Shown here: positions 36,531 to 43,552 of the stretch, in pieces
How positions within the stretch are numbered: the stretch's first letter is position 1
Layout of the letters: every line of letters starts with the position of its first letter
DNA from: a virus
DNA: 64,000 bases
IMG/VR virus record: IMGVR_UViG_3300022916_000007
Coordinates: 28,740 to 92,739 of that record
Strand: one strand, 5' to 3'
Position numbers and translations under genes: made by a program
The notes under the pieces: model-generated
Seen by the model: only the letters and a program-made list of their open reading frames with translations
Database searches by the model: none
Told to the model about the DNA's origin: nothing

Positions 36531-37406
36531 ATGTCAAAAGAAAGTAGAAATGAAGTTTTCAAAAGTAAAGAAGACGTTCAAGCAGGAATGCAAAATATGA
36601 TGTCTTCAATGTCACAAAAAAAAATGGAAGATGACCTTGGTTTTGAAGTTCCTGTAGAGCTAGTGCCGCTTCCATCAAATGGTCTGGTATATTCTGAAAA
36701 CCATCCTTTACGCAAAGCTGAGTTTGTTGAAATTAAATCAATGACTGCAAAAGAAGAAGATATTCTAACTTCTAGAGCACTTATTAAACAAGGAACAGTG
36801 CTAACATATCTAATCAAAAGTTGTGTAACTAATAAATCAATTGATCCTGACTCCCTTCTTGCAGGCGATAAAAACGCTCTTATGACCTCAATTAGAATTA
36901 CTGGTTATGGTGCAGAATATCCAGTAGAAATTACTTGTCCAGTTTGTGATCATAAATACAAAAATGAATTTGATCTTAATGATCTCCCAATCAAGCGGTT
37001 TAAAATTGACCCCATAGAAGAAAACGAAAACATCTTCTCTTTTATGCTTCCTGGCCTTAAAAAAGAAGTACATTTCAGCTTCTTAACTGGTGCTGACGAG
37101 GAAGAGCTAACAAAGCAATCAGACAGAAAAAAGAAAAAACTAAAGACATCAATTGACTCTTTAGTTAGCGCAAGGTTAATTAAGTCAGTCAAGTATTTTG
37201 ATGGAGTTACAGATAGATCAAAAATTGCAAATATCATTAGACATTTACCTGCAAGAGATTCTTTGGCATTAAGAAACTTTATTGATGACAACGAGCCAGG
37301 AATTGAAATGAGGCAGTTTGCAACTTGCCCTGATTGTGGGGAAGACTCGGAGGTGACGATCCCATTAGGGGTTGAATTTTTTTGGCCTCAACTCTCCAGA
37401 AGCTAA
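36531..37406 (+). CDS. T4 gp26-like baseplate hub / tail assembly protein
   Basis: 291 residues. The middle has RITGYGAEYPVEITCPVCDH and a C-terminal CPDCGEDSEV, two CxxC knuckles. The order (SMTAKEEDILTSRALIKQGT near 65-85, then 'PVEI-C-x-x-C', then DL) follows the gp26-like family of T4-type phages, which acts in baseplate hub assembly. A CGGAGG ribosome site precedes the ATG. The end overlaps the next frame at a run of seven T's. Confidence 0.75.
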   Translation: MSKESRNEVFKSKEDVQAGMQNMMSSMSQKKMEDDLGFEVPVELVPLPSNGLVYSENHPLRKAEFVEIKSMTAKEEDILTSRALIKQGTVLTYLIKSCVTNKSIDPDSLLAGDKNALMTSIRITGYGAEYPVEITCPVCDHKYKNEFDLNDLPIKRFKIDPIEENENIFSFMLPGLKKEVHFSFLTGADEEELTKQSDRKKKKLKTSIDSLVSARLIKSVKYFDGVTDRSKIANIIRHLPARDSLALRNFIDDNEPGIEMRQFATCPDCGEDSEVTIPLGVEFFWPQLSRS

Positions 37407-37617
37407 AGAACTATTTCTGGATCAAATATTCTTGCTTATGTATTATTGTGGATTTTCTTACGAAAATGCCTACAAACTATCTATACCTAAGAGAATATGG
37501 TTTATTAATAGGGTAGCAAAAGAAATAAAAGAAACAAAGGGACAAAAAGAAAATAAAGACCCAATGACTAGTGGACAATTTAGAGATATGCTGCCAAATA
37601 AGCTAAAAAGAATTTAA
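37372..37617 (+). CDS. small tail-assembly protein in an overlapping +1 frame (gp51-like position)
   Basis: 81 residues read from a TTG at 37372, overlapping the previous gene by 35 bases. The frame is closed two codons upstream and has no ATG before residue 23, so either the TTG is used (GGAGGTGA 15 bases before it) or the frame is reached by slippage at T7 (37377-37383). The protein (NSPEAKELFLDQIFLLMYYC, then helical and basic) resembles the small hub-assembly partner that follows gp26 in T4-like phages. Confidence 0.6.
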   Translation: MNFFGLNSPEAKELFLDQIFLLMYYCGFSYENAYKLSIPKRIWFINRVAKEIKETKGQKENKDPMTSGQFRDMLPNKLKRI

Positions 37618-37955
37618 CAATTATACAACATTCTACTCACCATTAAATCAAAATTTAAATTAGGGAAGTTTAACCTAAAGTTATTTTCACTCACATGATA
37701 GATCTCTGTAGTCTGTTTAAACCATTGTGTGAGAGCCTTTTCAGAATTTAAATATTCTTTATTAATTGACCTCAAATTAACTTTATGAGGAAAGGAAAGA
37801 AAAAAGCCCCCTGGCGTACTTGCCTTTTGTTTTCTATGATAAATCTTAATAATTCCACAATAATCAACATACAAAATATAATTGCTATGACCAACTTGTT
37901 CAATTATTTTGTTTTTATATCCATCAAACCATATGCTTCCACAATAATGCTTCAT
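37614..37955 (-). CDS. SH3-like small protein family member
   Basis: An upstream GTG is in frame, but ATG 37955 has AAGGGGGG at good distance and overlaps the previous stop (ATGA). The protein starts MKHYCGSIWFDGYKNKI, then YVDYCGIIKIYHRK: both family motifs. The remainder (about 70 residues) is helical. Convergent with the plus-strand island; the two ends overlap by 4 bases. Confidence 0.6.
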   Translation of the reverse strand: MKHYCGSIWFDGYKNKIIEQVGHSNYILYVDYCGIIKIYHRKQKASTPGGFFLSFPHKVNLRSINKEYLNSEKALTQWFKQTTEIYHVSENNFRLNFPNLNFDLMVSRMLYNC

Positions 37956-38080
37956 CCAACTACCCCCCTTATCCACTCACCCTTAACAGTAAAGTCAACT
38001 ATTCTTATATCATTAGCAACCCTATATTTACTTATCTCGTTGGGGAACATAACGTCATATACGACTTCATACTCACTCAA
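37952..38080 (-). CDS. small 42-residue protein with TTG start
   Basis: TTG at 38080, inside the end of the gene upstream, opens a frame MSEYEVVYDVMFPNEISKYR... ending at a TGA that overlaps the next ATG (ATGA). Its strand-rich sequence (VVYDVMFPNEISK) resembles the later strands of the SH3-like proteins (for example YVILPKKVVFK), so it may be a truncated copy. Supported only by position and coupling. Confidence 0.4.
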   Translation of the reverse strand: MSEYEVVYDVMFPNEISKYRVANDIRIVDFTVKGEWIRGVVG

Positions 38081-38309
38081 AGCAATCCTCAGTTATACCA
38101 AAAACTTGCTTATCGATCCCTTCCACAACAACAATACCAATATTTTTTTTATGTTCCAACATCCTTATTGGGCCTGAATAATATTTATATTTAAGCCACT
38201 TGTTATTATGAAGCAAACAAGACTTCTCTGTTATTAAGTCATCAAGATTATCTAACATCCAATCTCGAACATCGTCTGAACATATTGCCCACTTTTCTTG
38301 AAAGGTCAT
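38073..38309 (-). CDS. SH3-like small protein family member, divergent
   Basis: 78 residues. A helical, acidic N-terminus replaces the usual VW strand. KYYSGPIRMLEHKKNIGIVV keeps the second motif (Y-x-G-P). It overlaps the next upstream gene by 4 bases. Confidence 0.55.
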   Translation of the reverse strand: MTFQEKWAICSDDVRDWMLDNLDDLITEKSCLLHNNKWLKYKYYSGPIRMLEHKKNIGIVVVEGIDKQVFGITEDCFE

Positions 38310-38590
38310 GCTAACACCTCCTTAGAGTTAATAATTTCTTCAAAATAAACCTCTACATACTTTGATTTAAAAGCAGGCGTACCGTTTGATCTTATAAACC
38401 CAACTACTTTAGGCGCTATACAGTGGAAACCATTTGTTGTTCCACCTTCAATAATATAAGGACCATAATAATTATATTTATATGTTCTATTTTGTTTAGG
38501 TTTGGCAAATATAACCTTTCCAATATAATAAGATTCATATTTTTCTTTTTTGTTGTTAATCATAATATTAATCCGCCTTGTTTGTTTCAA
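38306..38590 (-). CDS. SH3-like small protein family member
   Basis: 94 residues. YYIGKVIFAKPKQNR stands in for GDIVWVK, followed by YNYYGPYIIEGG. It overlaps the MORN/SH3 fusion gene upstream by 23 bases. An internal ATG at residue 10 (MINNKKEKYE) is an alternative start. Confidence 0.6.
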   Translation of the reverse strand: MKQTRRINIMINNKKEKYESYYIGKVIFAKPKQNRTYKYNYYGPYIIEGGTTNGFHCIAPKVVGFIRSNGTPAFKSKYVEVYFEEIINSKEVLA

Positions 38591-38999
38591 TTACCAAATA
38601 TCTGTCATCTATTGTCTTCATAAACTTTATTTTATTTTTTCCTCCTGCTATTATTACTGGGCCTATGTATTGATCTGATGTTAAGAAGTTATTGTTGTGT
38701 AGCTTTCCTTTGATATGATTATAAAACCTTCCGCTCAAACACCATTCTTTTGTTCCATCAGGCCGTTCGATTGCAGGAGCGTCAACTCGGTGATACTTTC
38801 CATTTAAATACCAATGTTTTGTTCCATCAAGACAATCATATGCAGGACCATTTTCACGATGACGTTCTCCATTTAGATACCATATTTTTGTTCCATTAGA
38901 ATATTCACAAGCAGGCCCATCAGTTCGATGATACAATCCATTTAAAAGCCACTCTATTGATCCATCAGAATATCTTTTCATTGTTGGTTTATTGCTCAT
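38568..38999 (-). CDS. fusion: MORN-variant repeats + SH3-like C-terminal segment (second copy)
   Basis: 143 residues. Three full 23-residue repeats (WLLNGLYHRTDGPA, WYLNGERHRENGPA, WYLNGKYHRVDAPA) and one partial, then KGKLHNNNFL and YIGPVIIAGGKNKIKFM. It aligns with 17439-17798 from end to end but has one more repeat. Ribosome site AGGGAGG; same promoter block upstream. A clear duplicate, 21 kb away, with repeat-number difference. Confidence 0.75.
   Translation of the reverse strand: MSNKPTMKRYSDGSIEWLLNGLYHRTDGPACEYSNGTKIWYLNGERHRENGPAYDCLDGTKHWYLNGKYHRVDAPAIERPDGTKEWCLSGRFYNHIKGKLHNNNFLTSDQYIGPVIIAGGKNKIKFMKTIDDRYLVIETNKAD
38745..38951 (-). repeat. three tandem 69-bp (23-aa) MORN-variant repeats
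   Basis: Codons 17-85 of the fusion gene: three units with exact 69-bp period and conserved W, LNG, HR, GPA positions. A fourth unit (WCLSGRFYNH) is degenerate. Confidence 0.85.
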
Positions 39000-39022
39000 G
39001 AAACCTCCCTTTCAATAACAAC

Positions 39023-39051
39023 AATATACCACAACAAGGTTCATTTGTTAA
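39023..39051 (-). promoter_or_regulatory. promoter of the recurring TTAACA-17-TATATT type
   Basis: Minus strand: TTAACA (39051-39046), 17 bases, TATATT (39028-39023) with TGG in front. 39021-39053 is identical to 17821-17853. Drives the MORN/SH3 fusion gene at 38999 and the genes below it. Confidence 0.75.
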
Positions 39052-39269
39052 CCCTCAATTAAACAAAAGCCACCCTTGTAAACATTTATTTTATTTGTAC
39101 TGAAATTTGTCATTTTAAATACAACCTTTTTTGGTAGAATAACATATATAGCCCAACCATCTCTATTAAGGCCCTGACCAGAAAAAATAACTGCTGGGCC
39201 ACAATATGGAGTAGAATTACCCCTGTTGTGATTAACCCAAATAACATCACCCTTTTTTAATTGTCTCAT
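39048..39269 (-). CDS. SH3-like small protein family member
   Basis: 73 residues: MRQLKKGDVIWVNHNRGNST, then YCGPAVIFSGQGLN and WAIYVILPKKVVF. A textbook copy with both motifs. Its last codons overlap the promoter at 39023-39051, so that promoter lies partly in coding sequence. Confidence 0.68.
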   Translation of the reverse strand: MRQLKKGDVIWVNHNRGNSTPYCGPAVIFSGQGLNRDGWAIYVILPKKVVFKMTNFSTNKINVYKGGFCLIEG

Positions 39270-39272
39270 TTG

Positions 39273-39611
39273 TTAACCATTCCTTTTAACCAACTTTTTA
39301 ATATGACAATAACATATTCTCCAGCAAATATATTCATTATTAAACCGAACTGAATAATCATATTTAGGATTGAAATAATATACATCCTCTATTATTGCAA
39401 CATTGTTTTTATTCTTGCCCATCTTATGGTTATCCCATTTAACCCATACAATATCGCCTACCTTATAAAACTTATTCATATTTTTTCTTGAAGCCCTCAT
39501 TCTTTTTCCGTCATGCCATAAGTTTCTTTTTTTAAGCCTTTTTTTACTTTTTCTAGACTCTTTTTCAAACTGTAATGAACAATTAAACTTGTCGCTATTA
39601 TTATTGTTCAT
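39273..39611 (-). CDS. SH3-like small protein family member with basic N-terminal extension
   Basis: 112 residues. About 45 extra residues rich in K, R and S precede NKFYKVGDIVWVKWDNHKM. The second motif is degenerate (NNVAIIEDVYY). An internal ATG at residue 45 would give the standard length but has a poor ribosome site. The start overlaps the gene upstream by 4 bases. Confidence 0.6.
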   Translation of the reverse strand: MNNNNSDKFNCSLQFEKESRKSKKRLKKRNLWHDGKRMRASRKNMNKFYKVGDIVWVKWDNHKMGKNKNNVAIIEDVYYFNPKYDYSVRFNNEYICWRICYCHIKKLVKRNG

Positions 39612-39832
39612 TTCTTAATAACCTTTTTGATTGAACTTAATAAGATATGCATATAAGAATATTCTCCACTATCACAATTAATTTTACCACATAATTTAAC
39701 AGGAATATAGTTTTTATATATATGGTTTCTTAATTGATCAACAACTGCTAAGCCATAATAATTATAACAACCAACCCTAATCCATACAATTGAGCCAGCC
39801 TGAATGTCTTTTTTAGATATCATTTTCTTCAA
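39608..39832 (-). CDS. SH3-like small protein family member
   Basis: 74 residues: DIQAGSIVWIRVGCYNYYGL then AVVDQ, so the two motifs are fused with minimal spacing. The end SSIKKVIKK is shared with 41152-41370 (SDIKKVIKK) and 40907-41155 (RVIKK), indicating a subgroup. Confidence 0.62.
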   Translation of the reverse strand: MKKMISKKDIQAGSIVWIRVGCYNYYGLAVVDQLRNHIYKNYIPVKLCGKINCDSGEYSYMHILLSSIKKVIKK

Positions 39833-39841
39833 TTAAATTCA

Positions 39842-40195
39842 TCAAATAATTTCCCTTAAAAAATACTTTCTTATATTAATTCTATCCATCATATAGCCAT
39901 CACAACTACTACGACCTTGACGATTTGAAACACTTATATAGCTTTCATCAAAAACAGACTTAATCTTATTATAACAAATGGGTTTTATTCTTGGATCATG
40001 ACCTTCTAGAATCAACACATAATGTATAACTTCTTTTGGAAATATTAAGTTAACAAAATCACCCCAATGGACGCCAACAATAGCAGGGCCTATATAATTA
40101 ATACGAACAATACTTCTATTAGATCTAGACAAACTATATATTGGTTTCCTAATAAACAGTACTTTTCCAGATCTAAGTTGTTCTTTTTTAAACAT
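39842..40195 (-). CDS. SH3-like small protein family member, longer variant
   Basis: 117 residues: LRSGKVLFIRKPIYS, then INYIGPAIVGVHWGDFV and LIFPKEVIHYV. The C-terminal 50 residues are unique and basic. It overlaps the upstream gene by 8 bases. Confidence 0.6.
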   Translation of the reverse strand: MFKKEQLRSGKVLFIRKPIYSLSRSNRSIVRINYIGPAIVGVHWGDFVNLIFPKEVIHYVLILEGHDPRIKPICYNKIKSVFDESYISVSNRQGRSSCDGYMMDRINIRKYFLREII

Positions 40196-40547
40196 TATCT
40201 ATTAAGTCCTCATGTTGTTTATAAAATTCTGGAAACATGCCTTTAAATTGCTTGTTGTTAAAAAGCGTATGCTTAGTGTAAAAAGATTTAAAACGAATGT
40301 TGTTAAAATCGCCATAATGATTATACTTCAAACAATTAAACGCAAATTGAATATATATTATTGGTACTTCAGTTACATTAAGTCTTCCACAATAAATCTT
40401 AACGGGGCCATTATATTCATAACCATAAGTAAGCTCACTAGTCTTAAGTTGAAACCCTTTTTTAATCCACATATTACCAATATATTTATATCTTTCTCCA
40501 AATATATCTTTTGGCGTTCGTAACTGTTGTGTTTGTGTTGCCATCAT
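40188..40547 (-). CDS. SH3-like small protein family member, first gene after promoter
   Basis: About 119 residues from ATG 40547 (or the adjacent ATG 40544), with GGAGGAGG upstream. An in-frame ATG at 40574 would lie at or above the predicted transcription start (promoter -10 at 40584-40579), so it is rejected. The protein has IGNMWIKKGFQLK, then YNGPVKIYCGRLN. The C-terminal 40 residues are helical and unique. Confidence 0.6.
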   Translation of the reverse strand: MMATQTQQLRTPKDIFGERYKYIGNMWIKKGFQLKTSELTYGYEYNGPVKIYCGRLNVTEVPIIYIQFAFNCLKYNHYGDFNNIRFKSFYTKHTLFNNKQFKGMFPEFYKQHEDLIDNV

Positions 40548-40578
40548 CTCACCAACCTCCTCCTTTTTACACAACCCC

Positions 40579-40607
40579 CTTATACCACAACCGACCTCAT
40601 TTGTTAA
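40579..40607 (-). promoter_or_regulatory. promoter of the recurring TTAACA-17-TATAAG type
   Basis: Minus strand: TTAACA (40607-40602), 17 bases, TATAAG (40584-40579) with TGG in front, in the context GGTTGTGG. Its position decides the start of the gene below. Confidence 0.7.
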
Positions 40608-40616
40608 CCATCTTTT

Positions 40617-40910
40617 TCAAATTTCTTTTATTATTTTAATATAACCATCATTGTTAAGGTTGTTAAATAAATCAACACTGATGAGATGGTCAGAATCAAT
40701 AGAAACCCCTGTTATCTTTCCATTACTATGTTTCTTATAACCAGATTTAAACCGAAACAAATAAAACTTTTTATCATTAAACATAATTTTAACATTAATC
40801 AAACCACTATAAACTATAAAATAAGCTAAGTTATATTTTTTTATTATTTTGTCTATGTCTTTTACCGTGTTAATCCAAATAATATATCCTTTTATTGTTT
40901 TATTAGTCAT
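40617..40910 (-). CDS. SH3-like small protein family member, divergent
   Basis: 97 residues: IKGYIIWINTVKDID, then FIVYSGLINVKIMF. Isoleucine- and lysine-rich with more strands than usual. Overlaps the upstream gene by 4 bases. Confidence 0.6.
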   Translation of the reverse strand: MTNKTIKGYIIWINTVKDIDKIIKKYNLAYFIVYSGLINVKIMFNDKKFYLFRFKSGYKKHSNGKITGVSIDSDHLISVDLFNNLNNDGYIKIIKEI

Positions 40911-41155
40911 TTTTTGATGACCCTTACAATATCAATGTCATTAATGTTTACCCAAACACACCTATTACATACAAAAGCATCACTAATAACAGAATTAATT
41001 CTTACACAAAATGGTAACAACAATTCTACTCCATCACACTCTAAACTATAACCAGTTACAATTGCTGTCCCTACATAGGAAAAACGTTTATTGTGCTTGT
41101 TTATATACACAGCTAAGCCTTCCTCAATATCTGATATGGTGATATTATTGTTCAT
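40907..41155 (-). CDS. SH3-like small protein family member
   Basis: 82 residues: IEEGLAVYINKHNKR, then FSYVGTAIVTGYSL and VELLLPFCVRI. Ends RVIKK like two siblings. 4-base overlaps on both sides. Confidence 0.62.
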   Translation of the reverse strand: MNNNITISDIEEGLAVYINKHNKRFSYVGTAIVTGYSLECDGVELLLPFCVRINSVISDAFVCNRCVWVNINDIDIVRVIKK

Positions 41156-41370
41156 TTTTTAATTACCTTTTTGATGTCGCTAATTAAGCACCAACAATAA
41201 TTATCTTCTCCAAAAAAACCAACTGGAACACCTACCCCAAAAAACCTTTTCACACAAATTGCTCTAATGATACCAACACCACAATAGTTGTAGGTAGTGC
41301 CCTCAACACCTTCAATCCATACAACTGTTCCATGAGTAAGATCTGAAGGACTTGGTGTCTTATTGATCAT
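41152..41370 (-). CDS. SH3-like small protein family member, first gene of the operon
   Basis: 72 residues: DLTHGTVVWIEGVEG, then YNYCGVGIIRAICV, VGVPVGFF and SDIKKVIKK. A clean minimal copy. It starts about 30 bases below a TTAACA/TATAGT promoter. Confidence 0.65.
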   Translation of the reverse strand: MINKTPSPSDLTHGTVVWIEGVEGTTYNYCGVGIIRAICVKRFFGVGVPVGFFGEDNYCWCLISDIKKVIKK

Positions 41371-41402
41371 TTTATTGCCCTCTCTTCGATTGACCTGAGA
41401 GG

Positions 41403-41431
41403 ACTATAACATAAGAGTGAGGTTTTGTTAA
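41403..41431 (-). promoter_or_regulatory. promoter of the recurring TTAACA-17-TATAGT type
   Basis: Minus strand: TTAACA (41431-41426), 17 bases, TATAGT (41408-41403) with TGT in front. The spacer differs from the other copies, so boxes and spacing are conserved rather than a simple duplication. Confidence 0.65.
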
Positions 41432-41495
41432 CCTTTTGGTTGGATTATTTTTTGGAAGGTTCGACTTATCGACTTAGGTAAGGGAAATGGGGAAA

Positions 41496-42554
41496 CTAAA
41501 AATTATAACTAGGATGAAGTTTTTTGTGGCATTCCTTACATAGTGTAATGCCCGACACATTATTTTCTAGGTGATAATTAATAACTAAATCAGTTAACTT
41601 TCTTTTATCACCATCAATAGTTGGGTCATAGTTTTTAAATTGATTTATAATTAACATTATTATTTCTGATAATGTAATATCATCATGATGCACTTGTAGA
41701 TTTTTAGTGCTTTTACATTCCTGGCAAACAAAACCATCTTTTTCTAAAATGGGCTTTTTCCATACAGAATACAATCTCGTTAAAGAATATAACTTACTTG
41801 TTACATAACTAACACCACCTTTCCATTGAGAAGTTTCCTTTCCATATTTAATTACTATTTTACCATCTGCCCAAACTTGCCGCATATTCTTTGCTGCTGC
41901 TTTTTTACGCTCATTGGTAAATGCTTTTGAAACTTTTTTTGCTATAACATTCATACGCTCATCAACCTCTTTCGTCAAGCCTTTATTCCAAGGCACAAAC
42001 CGACCCTCCCTAATCGCTTTTCGTCGAGCCTCCTGGCTTTTCATTAACGCCCTCGGATTATGCCCCCAATTGTTGTGAACCCTTATTGCATGACCAGCAA
42101 TATATTTTTGACCCCTCCTTGGGTTAGGTATTTTTTCACCACAGCCACAAGCACACAACAACCATTCCCCACTTAAAATATGTTCAACATAAAGTTCGTC
42201 TATTGTCTTTTTTGAATCAACATATTTATTAACATAATTAACTTCATTAATATCTTTATTATGCTTGTCACTTAAATGTTTTTTAAAAAAAGCCTTAAAT
42301 TTAAAAATTTCATTGCAAATAGGGCATATAAAAATTTGTGGCTTTCTTCTCTCCTTTCTATCATTACTTCTGGCAAAGCAACTAGCATTACAATAGTGTT
42401 TATTTTTTTTTATGAGTTTGTTTAAAAAGCCAACAACCCGCTCTTTGTCACAATAATCACATCTTAATATTATTTTTCTTTTAGGTGGTTTTTTTCTACC
42501 AAGCTTATCTTTTCCACCATTTTTAACAATTTTTATTATTTTTACTACAGCCAT
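41496..42554 (-). CDS. free-standing HNH homing endonuclease with NUMOD3-like motif
   Basis: 352 residues. N-terminal CDYC...CNASC and CPICNEIFKFKAFFKKH fingers, then CACGCGEKIPNPRRGQKYIAGH, the NUMOD3-type DNA-binding segment WNKGLTKEVDERMN, and a C-terminal HNH core (CQECKSTKNLQVHHD ... GITLCKECHKKLH). Such enzymes cut DNA of related phages and spread their own gene. It has a strong GGAGGTG ribosome site and lies between the tail tube gene and the SH3-like operon. Confidence 0.88.
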   Translation of the reverse strand: MAVVKIIKIVKNGGKDKLGRKKPPKRKIILRCDYCDKERVVGFLNKLIKKNKHYCNASCFARSNDRKERRKPQIFICPICNEIFKFKAFFKKHLSDKHNKDINEVNYVNKYVDSKKTIDELYVEHILSGEWLLCACGCGEKIPNPRRGQKYIAGHAIRVHNNWGHNPRALMKSQEARRKAIREGRFVPWNKGLTKEVDERMNVIAKKVSKAFTNERKKAAAKNMRQVWADGKIVIKYGKETSQWKGGVSYVTSKLYSLTRLYSVWKKPILEKDGFVCQECKSTKNLQVHHDDITLSEIIMLIINQFKNYDPTIDGDKRKLTDLVINYHLENNVSGITLCKECHKKLHPSYNF

Positions 42555-42692
42555 GTTGACACCTCCTGCAAAATAAAAAGAATGTAAGTATAAGGTTAGC
42601 TTTGTACAGGCAATGCAACAGGAGCTACCTGCTGTCCCTTATAAATACAAATTGAATTAATTTTCAAATAATCTAATAAAATCAACCACTTA

Positions 42693-43193
42693 CTAAAATT
42701 GGTTTATCGCCTGATCCATCTTAACCGTGAGTGTAATGTCAGCAGGGTCAGATGAGTCATACGCTAAATCTCCGAAATTGATATCAGAAATCCAGCAGCC
42801 TCTACAGTCCCATCGTTCTACGACTGTCCCAACAGGGTCTAACATCTTGACTACTAAGGATCTTTTGTAAAAATCTGCGTAGCCGCTACGGCCTGTAATA
42901 GCCTCCCAATTAAGCCTTACCCATTCCATCACTTGTTGTGCTCCAGAGGGTGCAATAGGGTCATAAAGCGTAATGCTCATATCACCAACAGTGGCCCTCC
43001 CAGAAAGTTTCCTTTCCACATTAAGCCACTGAATTTTTGTCTCCTCAAAAGTGAACGAGGGCCTTTGTGCTGATTTCAGCAAGAATGCATCAATTCCATC
43101 AATTTCCAGAACCCATCTAAATTTCCTTTTTGGCTCAAATTTATTGGCCAACATTGAAGCCGAATCGCCAGTTACATTAAGTGTTTCTGCCAT
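42693..43193 (-). CDS. tail tube protein, T4 gp19-like
   Basis: About 166 residues. ATG 43193 (GGAG 9 bases before it) is chosen over an in-frame ATG at 43229 without ribosome site. Family features: FRWVLEIDGIDAFLLKSAQR, VNVERKLSGRATVGDMSITL-like strand order, PSGAQQVMEWVRLNWEAITGR, then WDCRGCWISDINFGDLAYDS and ITLTVKMDQA. It forms the inner tube of the contractile tail. Remarkably distant from the sheath genes (9 kb away). Confidence 0.88.
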   Translation of the reverse strand: MAETLNVTGDSASMLANKFEPKRKFRWVLEIDGIDAFLLKSAQRPSFTFEETKIQWLNVERKLSGRATVGDMSITLYDPIAPSGAQQVMEWVRLNWEAITGRSGYADFYKRSLVVKMLDPVGTVVERWDCRGCWISDINFGDLAYDSSDPADITLTVKMDQAINQF

Positions 43194-43235
43194 TATTTTT
43201 TTTCTCCGTATTAATTTTCCACAAAACAATTATCA

Positions 43236-43254
43236 ATCATGAGTGGTTCATGAT
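43236..43254. repeat. inverted repeat in the tail tube leader
   Basis: ATCATGA-GTGGT-TCATGAT, a perfect 7-bp inverted repeat with 5-base loop, about 45 bases above the tail tube ATG. It could be an RNA hairpin in the leader or a protein-binding site. It lies in a 360-base stretch with no intact gene (43194-43552), which otherwise holds the nuclease remnant and the 11-codon tag below. Confidence 0.5.
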
Positions 43255-43314
43255 CATAATTAAATATATTTTACTAAGTTCTTTTTACTGTTTTTTTTTA
43301 ATATTATGATTATT

Positions 43315-43530
43315 TTATTTAATTTTCAATTCTTTTTCGGTCCAGACAAAGTACAACAATCCATTTTTCTTACAATATTTTTTTGCTGCTTTTTCTTTTG
43401 CTTTTACCATTAAATCGTCAAGCAATCTTTTTGGTTTAATTTCGATTAATTCTTTTGTACCATCATTATATTCTATTAAAAGGTCTGGGAAATAGCATCT
43501 TTTCTTTTTATAATAATCTAATATATTTTT
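43315..43530 (-). pseudogene. PD-(D/E)XK nuclease remnant
   Basis: An open frame without start codon reads KKRCYFPDLLIEYNDGTKEL, then IEIKPKRLLDDL, KAKEKAAKKYCKKNG and LLYFVWTEKELKIK before a stop. The order 'Y-x-P-D ... (I)E-I-K ... Y ... T-E' is that of PD-(D/E)XK nuclease cores found in free-standing phage endonucleases. It is only about 70 codons, with the N-terminal part missing, so it is a decayed gene. Confidence 0.65.
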
Positions 43531-43543
43531 CTAATAAGCTCAT
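43508..43543 (-). pseudogene. orphan 11-codon N-terminal tag (MSLLEKYIRLL then stop)
   Basis: ATG 43543 reads MSLLEKYIRLL and then TAA. The DNA is nearly identical to the first 33 bases of the eight tag-bearing paralogues, but continues into the nuclease remnant in another frame. It marks a deletion or recombination breakpoint exactly at the repeated tag sequence. Confidence 0.65.
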
Positions 43544-43552
43544 TTTTAATAT

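Noticed and set aside
37376-37420. -1 frameshift at the T7 run
   Set aside because: The -1 frame stays open for some 40 codons but its product is not protein-like. The plausible continuation is in the +1/-2 frame.
40548-40574. Upstream in-frame ATG for the gene 40188-40547
   Set aside because: It lies at or above the predicted transcription start of its promoter and has no ribosome site. The GGAGGAGG-preceded ATG at 40547 is preferred.
42600-42650. Hairpin-like ACAGCAG...CTCCTGT between tail tube and HNH genes
   Set aside because: The stem has an internal mismatch and no T-run follows, so it is not a convincing terminator or attenuator.
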